Assembly: GCA_001414485.1 (NCBI GenBank)
Contig: LLEY01000115.1
Coordinates: 62,001-126,000 of the forward strand
Reading direction: 5' to 3'
DNA length: 64,000 nucleotides
Source: Calycina herbarum
Taxonomy: Eukaryota; Ascomycota; Leotiomycetes; Helotiales; Pezizellaceae
Of the stretch, positions 61,001 through 64,000 are shown one piece after another (within the stretch, counting starts at the first letter, position 1; every line of letters starts with the position of its first letter). The translations under genes and the position numbers were made by a program. A model generated the notes under the pieces. That model did not search any database, was not told where the DNA came from, and saw nothing but the letters and a program-made list of their open reading frames with translations.

Positions 61001-64000
61001 TTCCTAGAAGATCCTCTAAAATGTTATTATTTTATCTCTAATATATAGCTAGTATATTATAGAGTCTAAATAGTATAACTATATATTTATAAAAGCTTGA
61101 TAGTAAGGTAAATACTATCTTTTATTTATTCTTAACTTTTATTTATATAAGTCTATAAGCGTTTTGTTAATCTAGTTTCGTAAATCGTACTACCTTACCT
61201 AACTTGTCTTATAAGTATTAGCTAGGCAGCAGCGGATAAGCGTTCTTAACTGTAGTATAATTTACTTCTCGGTAATTAATATATACTCTTCTGTCTAGAT
61301 CGTCTTTCTTCTTAATAATAAGTATATTTAAGGTAATTAGTAACTTAGATCTTCTAATATATCCCTTCTTAATACCTTCCTTTATATAACTTTCTATTCT
61401 CTATAAGCTTTTCTAGTTATATAACTAAAGCTTCTACTTTAAAAGGTAATAACCCTCTTTTAATTTAATCTTATAATCCTATAAGCGATGTTTTAGTAAG
61501 GCTTACAAGTCTTCTAGGTTTTTAAACAAAGTTTTAAATTCTCTATACTATATAGGTATTTTGTTATTAGTTTTCTTACTAACCTGTAGAGGACCTTAGA
61601 CAAGGTGTTCTAACACTTTAGAAGAGGTAGTGCTAGCCTTATTCTAGCCTTATAGTTATAAACACGAACCCTTATATTTATATTAGCTAAAGGTTATTAT
61701 TCTATCCTTTTAGTTAATTTCTAGATTATATTCTTAAATCTATAGTATACTAAGTATTACTTCCTTACTTTCTATTTTAATAATATCGAATTATATATCT
61801 AAATAGTATTCTTTAATATTGATTTTTATTAGAATAGTTTACTAATTAATAATCCTATTTTAATATATAATATCTATTCTATCAACTACTCCTAATTAAT
61901 ATAGTCTTATCTCTTTAATTAGAACGTTTAGCTTTTCTTAAGCTATTAGAGAAATAAAGTTACTTATTACTCTTAAGTCTATTATAACTTATAACTTTTT
62001 CTCTTATATTTCTATAATTACTATTAACTATCTTTCTCTTAAAGTAGTATTTAACTTTGCTTTAATATATTAGACTTTAAAAGATCGATTTTCTTAATTA
62101 TAATTCTTTCTTTCCTTATTCTTATACTATAAAAAGAATCTTACTCTTTCCTTATTAGTATATACTACCTTATATACTAATTTATATTCTATAATTCCTA
62201 TAGTTTTAGGAATTTCTCTTATAAATTACTTTAGTATTTATTTATAATTGTATTAGATCTATTTATAATTAGTTTCTAAAATAGCTTTTATAGACTATAG
62301 TTCTTCTATATATAGATAATCTAAAGTAGCTTCTAGTATACTTATCTCTGGTTTTATATAGTAAACCTTGAATATATAGTCTTTTAAATTCTTTTCTTTA
62401 ATAGTCTAAATCTAGGACTAAGGAAAGAATACTACTCCTTCTTTATCTAATAATACTACTTTATATATCTAATAATATTCTACTATTCTAGTAGACTCTA
62501 GTAATATTCCTTTAAATCGTTTTTGTAATAACTAGTCTAAAGTCGGGCTTAGTTTATATTATATCTATTATATTATTATTTCTTAAACTATTTCTATAAA
62601 CTATAGTTCTTCTTTTAATAGATAGAACAATTCTTCTAATTCCGTTTTAGCCTATTTAGTTATATCAAGCTCTTTTTATTCTTAGAATAGTATACTAAAT
62701 AGTTGTTATAAGTTATATTTTCTAAATATTAACCTATTATTTCTAATTAATATAACTATAATATATTACTTAAATTCCTTTAGTATAACATCTTTAGGCA
62801 GTGTTCTAAGGAAAGGGGTTTTAATTCGTCTTATAAATCCCGTTAGAACTTGCTATATCTACGTACTAGCCTTATCTAAAATATCGTATATTCTCTATAT
62901 ATCTCTTACTTTAGAGTAGCTAGGTTTTTTAACTAGTTGCTGTTTCTATTCTAGTTCCTTTTCTTTAATAGTTTTCTGTCTAGTAATTAGGCTAACTAGA
63001 GTTATTATCTTAAGGTTATTACTTATAACTATATATATTATTAAGATAGTTAGGTTAACCTCTTATATTATATAAGGACTCTAAAAGTCTAGTTTCTAGT
63101 TATTAATATATACCTATCGATTTCCTTATTTAAAGGTTCTAAGGAATACCTAAGTTTCTCTAACTTTAGAGTCTTTATTCTTTATTTCTCCTTCTAAACT
63201 AGAAGATAAATCCGATGTCTCTAAAGAACTAGTTAATAGTAGTGATTTATATTCTACTTAAAGAGGTTGCTTAGATTCTATTACTAATTATATATTATAA
63301 TATTCTTTAAAGAGTAGGTCTCTATTATTATTAGTATCTTATATACTACTAATTCCTTTATTATTTTTAATCTAGGTTCTATATCCTTATACTTCGAGCT
63401 TCTTATCTATAAGTTTAATACGATTAGTTAAAGCTACCTATTATTAAATAGTAGTATTAATTTGTTTCTTTCTCTTAGAGTCTTTCTTCTTACTATACTT
63501 ATTTGCTCTATAACCTAGAAAGCTATAGTTATAATATAAGTTCTACTTGTGTTAATAATTTCGCTTCTTTTAAGAAAGTCCTCCTTTCTTTAGAAAGGTT
63601 CTCTTCTACGTAGTATTTACCTCCTTACTATGTTTACTAGTATAAGAGTGCTTCTACTTTCCTAACCCTTTACTCTTTTCCCTGTGCCTAGGGTTACTCT
63701 TTCTAAATTCGTATAGGCGGTTATCTAGCTAAACAACTTCCTTAATTATACCTATAATAGTTAAGAACTATATATTCTACTTAGCTATTTCCTTATAAAT
63801 ATGTACCTTTAATCCTCTATAAAAGAGTTTTATAAGAGCGATAGTATCCTATCCTAACTTCGTCCTATAACGTTAAAATTTATTAGTATAATCTATTACT
63901 AATCTGGTTTAGTATAACTCTAAAAGCTTATATATAGCTGTTTAGATTATATTAAAGTCTTTGAAAACTTTCCTAATAGTTGCCTTAAATCCTCTCTAAG
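57627..64000 (-). mobile_element. Second Gypsy copy of the same family, cut by the window edge
   Basis: The internal sequence from 58083 parallels the complete copy with an offset of about 7.8 kb, rising to about 8.04 kb near the right edge. This includes the reverse transcriptase active site (read as YYLNNIL near 60968-60990) and the gag knuckle region (about 63490-63550). About 240 bp more is present here around 62.0-62.7 kb, where two related segments suggest a tandem duplication of the protease-side region. RIP decay is as heavy as in the first copy. The only ATG-started open frame of note (59554-59781) is antisense and meaningless. The 5' LTR, if present, lies outside the window. Confidence 0.85.

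Noticed and set aside
1..64000. CRISPR arrays, prokaryotic operons, tRNA or rRNA genes
   Set aside because: The tandem repeats present have no CRISPR-like spacing, the genes are intron-containing and eukaryotic, and no tRNA or rRNA signature was recognised by eye.

Overview
The window is genomic DNA of a filamentous ascomycete (Pezizomycotina). A leotiomycete is my guess, but the sequence does not settle the class. The evidence is short spliceosomal introns (about 47-280 bp, GT/AG with CTAAC or CTGAC branch sites), a Zn2Cys6 regulator, Dal5-type permeases, and retrotransposons decayed in the way repeat-induced point mutation (RIP) causes: AT-rich, with tryptophan codons turned into TAG/TAA.

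Layout. 0.6-2.2 kb: an unknown acidic protein and a small TA-flanked MITE. 2.4-14.8 kb: a redox gene group made of a Baeyer-Villiger-type flavin monooxygenase, a Dabb (stress-responsive A/B barrel) protein, an NAD(P)-binding epimerase/dehydratase-like SDR and a zinc alcohol dehydrogenase. A 6-kb RIP-decayed LINE flanked by a 20-bp target duplication splits the group. 16.2-20.3 kb: a minus-strand Gypsy remnant and an internally deleted Copia element. 20.5-26.9 kb: a 17-exon Dal5-like transporter divergent from a Zn2Cys6 regulator. 29.3-32.8 kb: a large fungal protein of unknown function with a cysteine-rich N-terminus. 33.8-39.3 kb: a compact catabolic-looking group, with a second Dal5-like transporter divergent from a dihydrodipicolinate-synthase-family gene, followed by a TauD-type 2-oxoglutarate dioxygenase. 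39.7-42.9 kb: a broken Gln/Ser-rich gene, and a nuclear-type protein of unknown function whose coding minisatellite carries a frameshift.

From about 43.4 kb to the end the window is an AT-rich isochore of nested, RIP-decayed Gypsy elements on the minus strand. One copy is complete: two 461-bp LTRs and a CTCTA target duplication. A second copy of the family runs off the right edge. Two solo LTRs with 5-bp target duplications are nested inside this material.

How the genes may work together (inference): the transporter, regulator, aldolase-family and dioxygenase genes between 20 and 39 kb look like nutrient-uptake and catabolism modules. The monooxygenase/SDR/ADH/Dabb group looks like an oxidative degradation or secondary-metabolism module. 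Every multi-exon model was checked for reading-phase continuity at each splice site.
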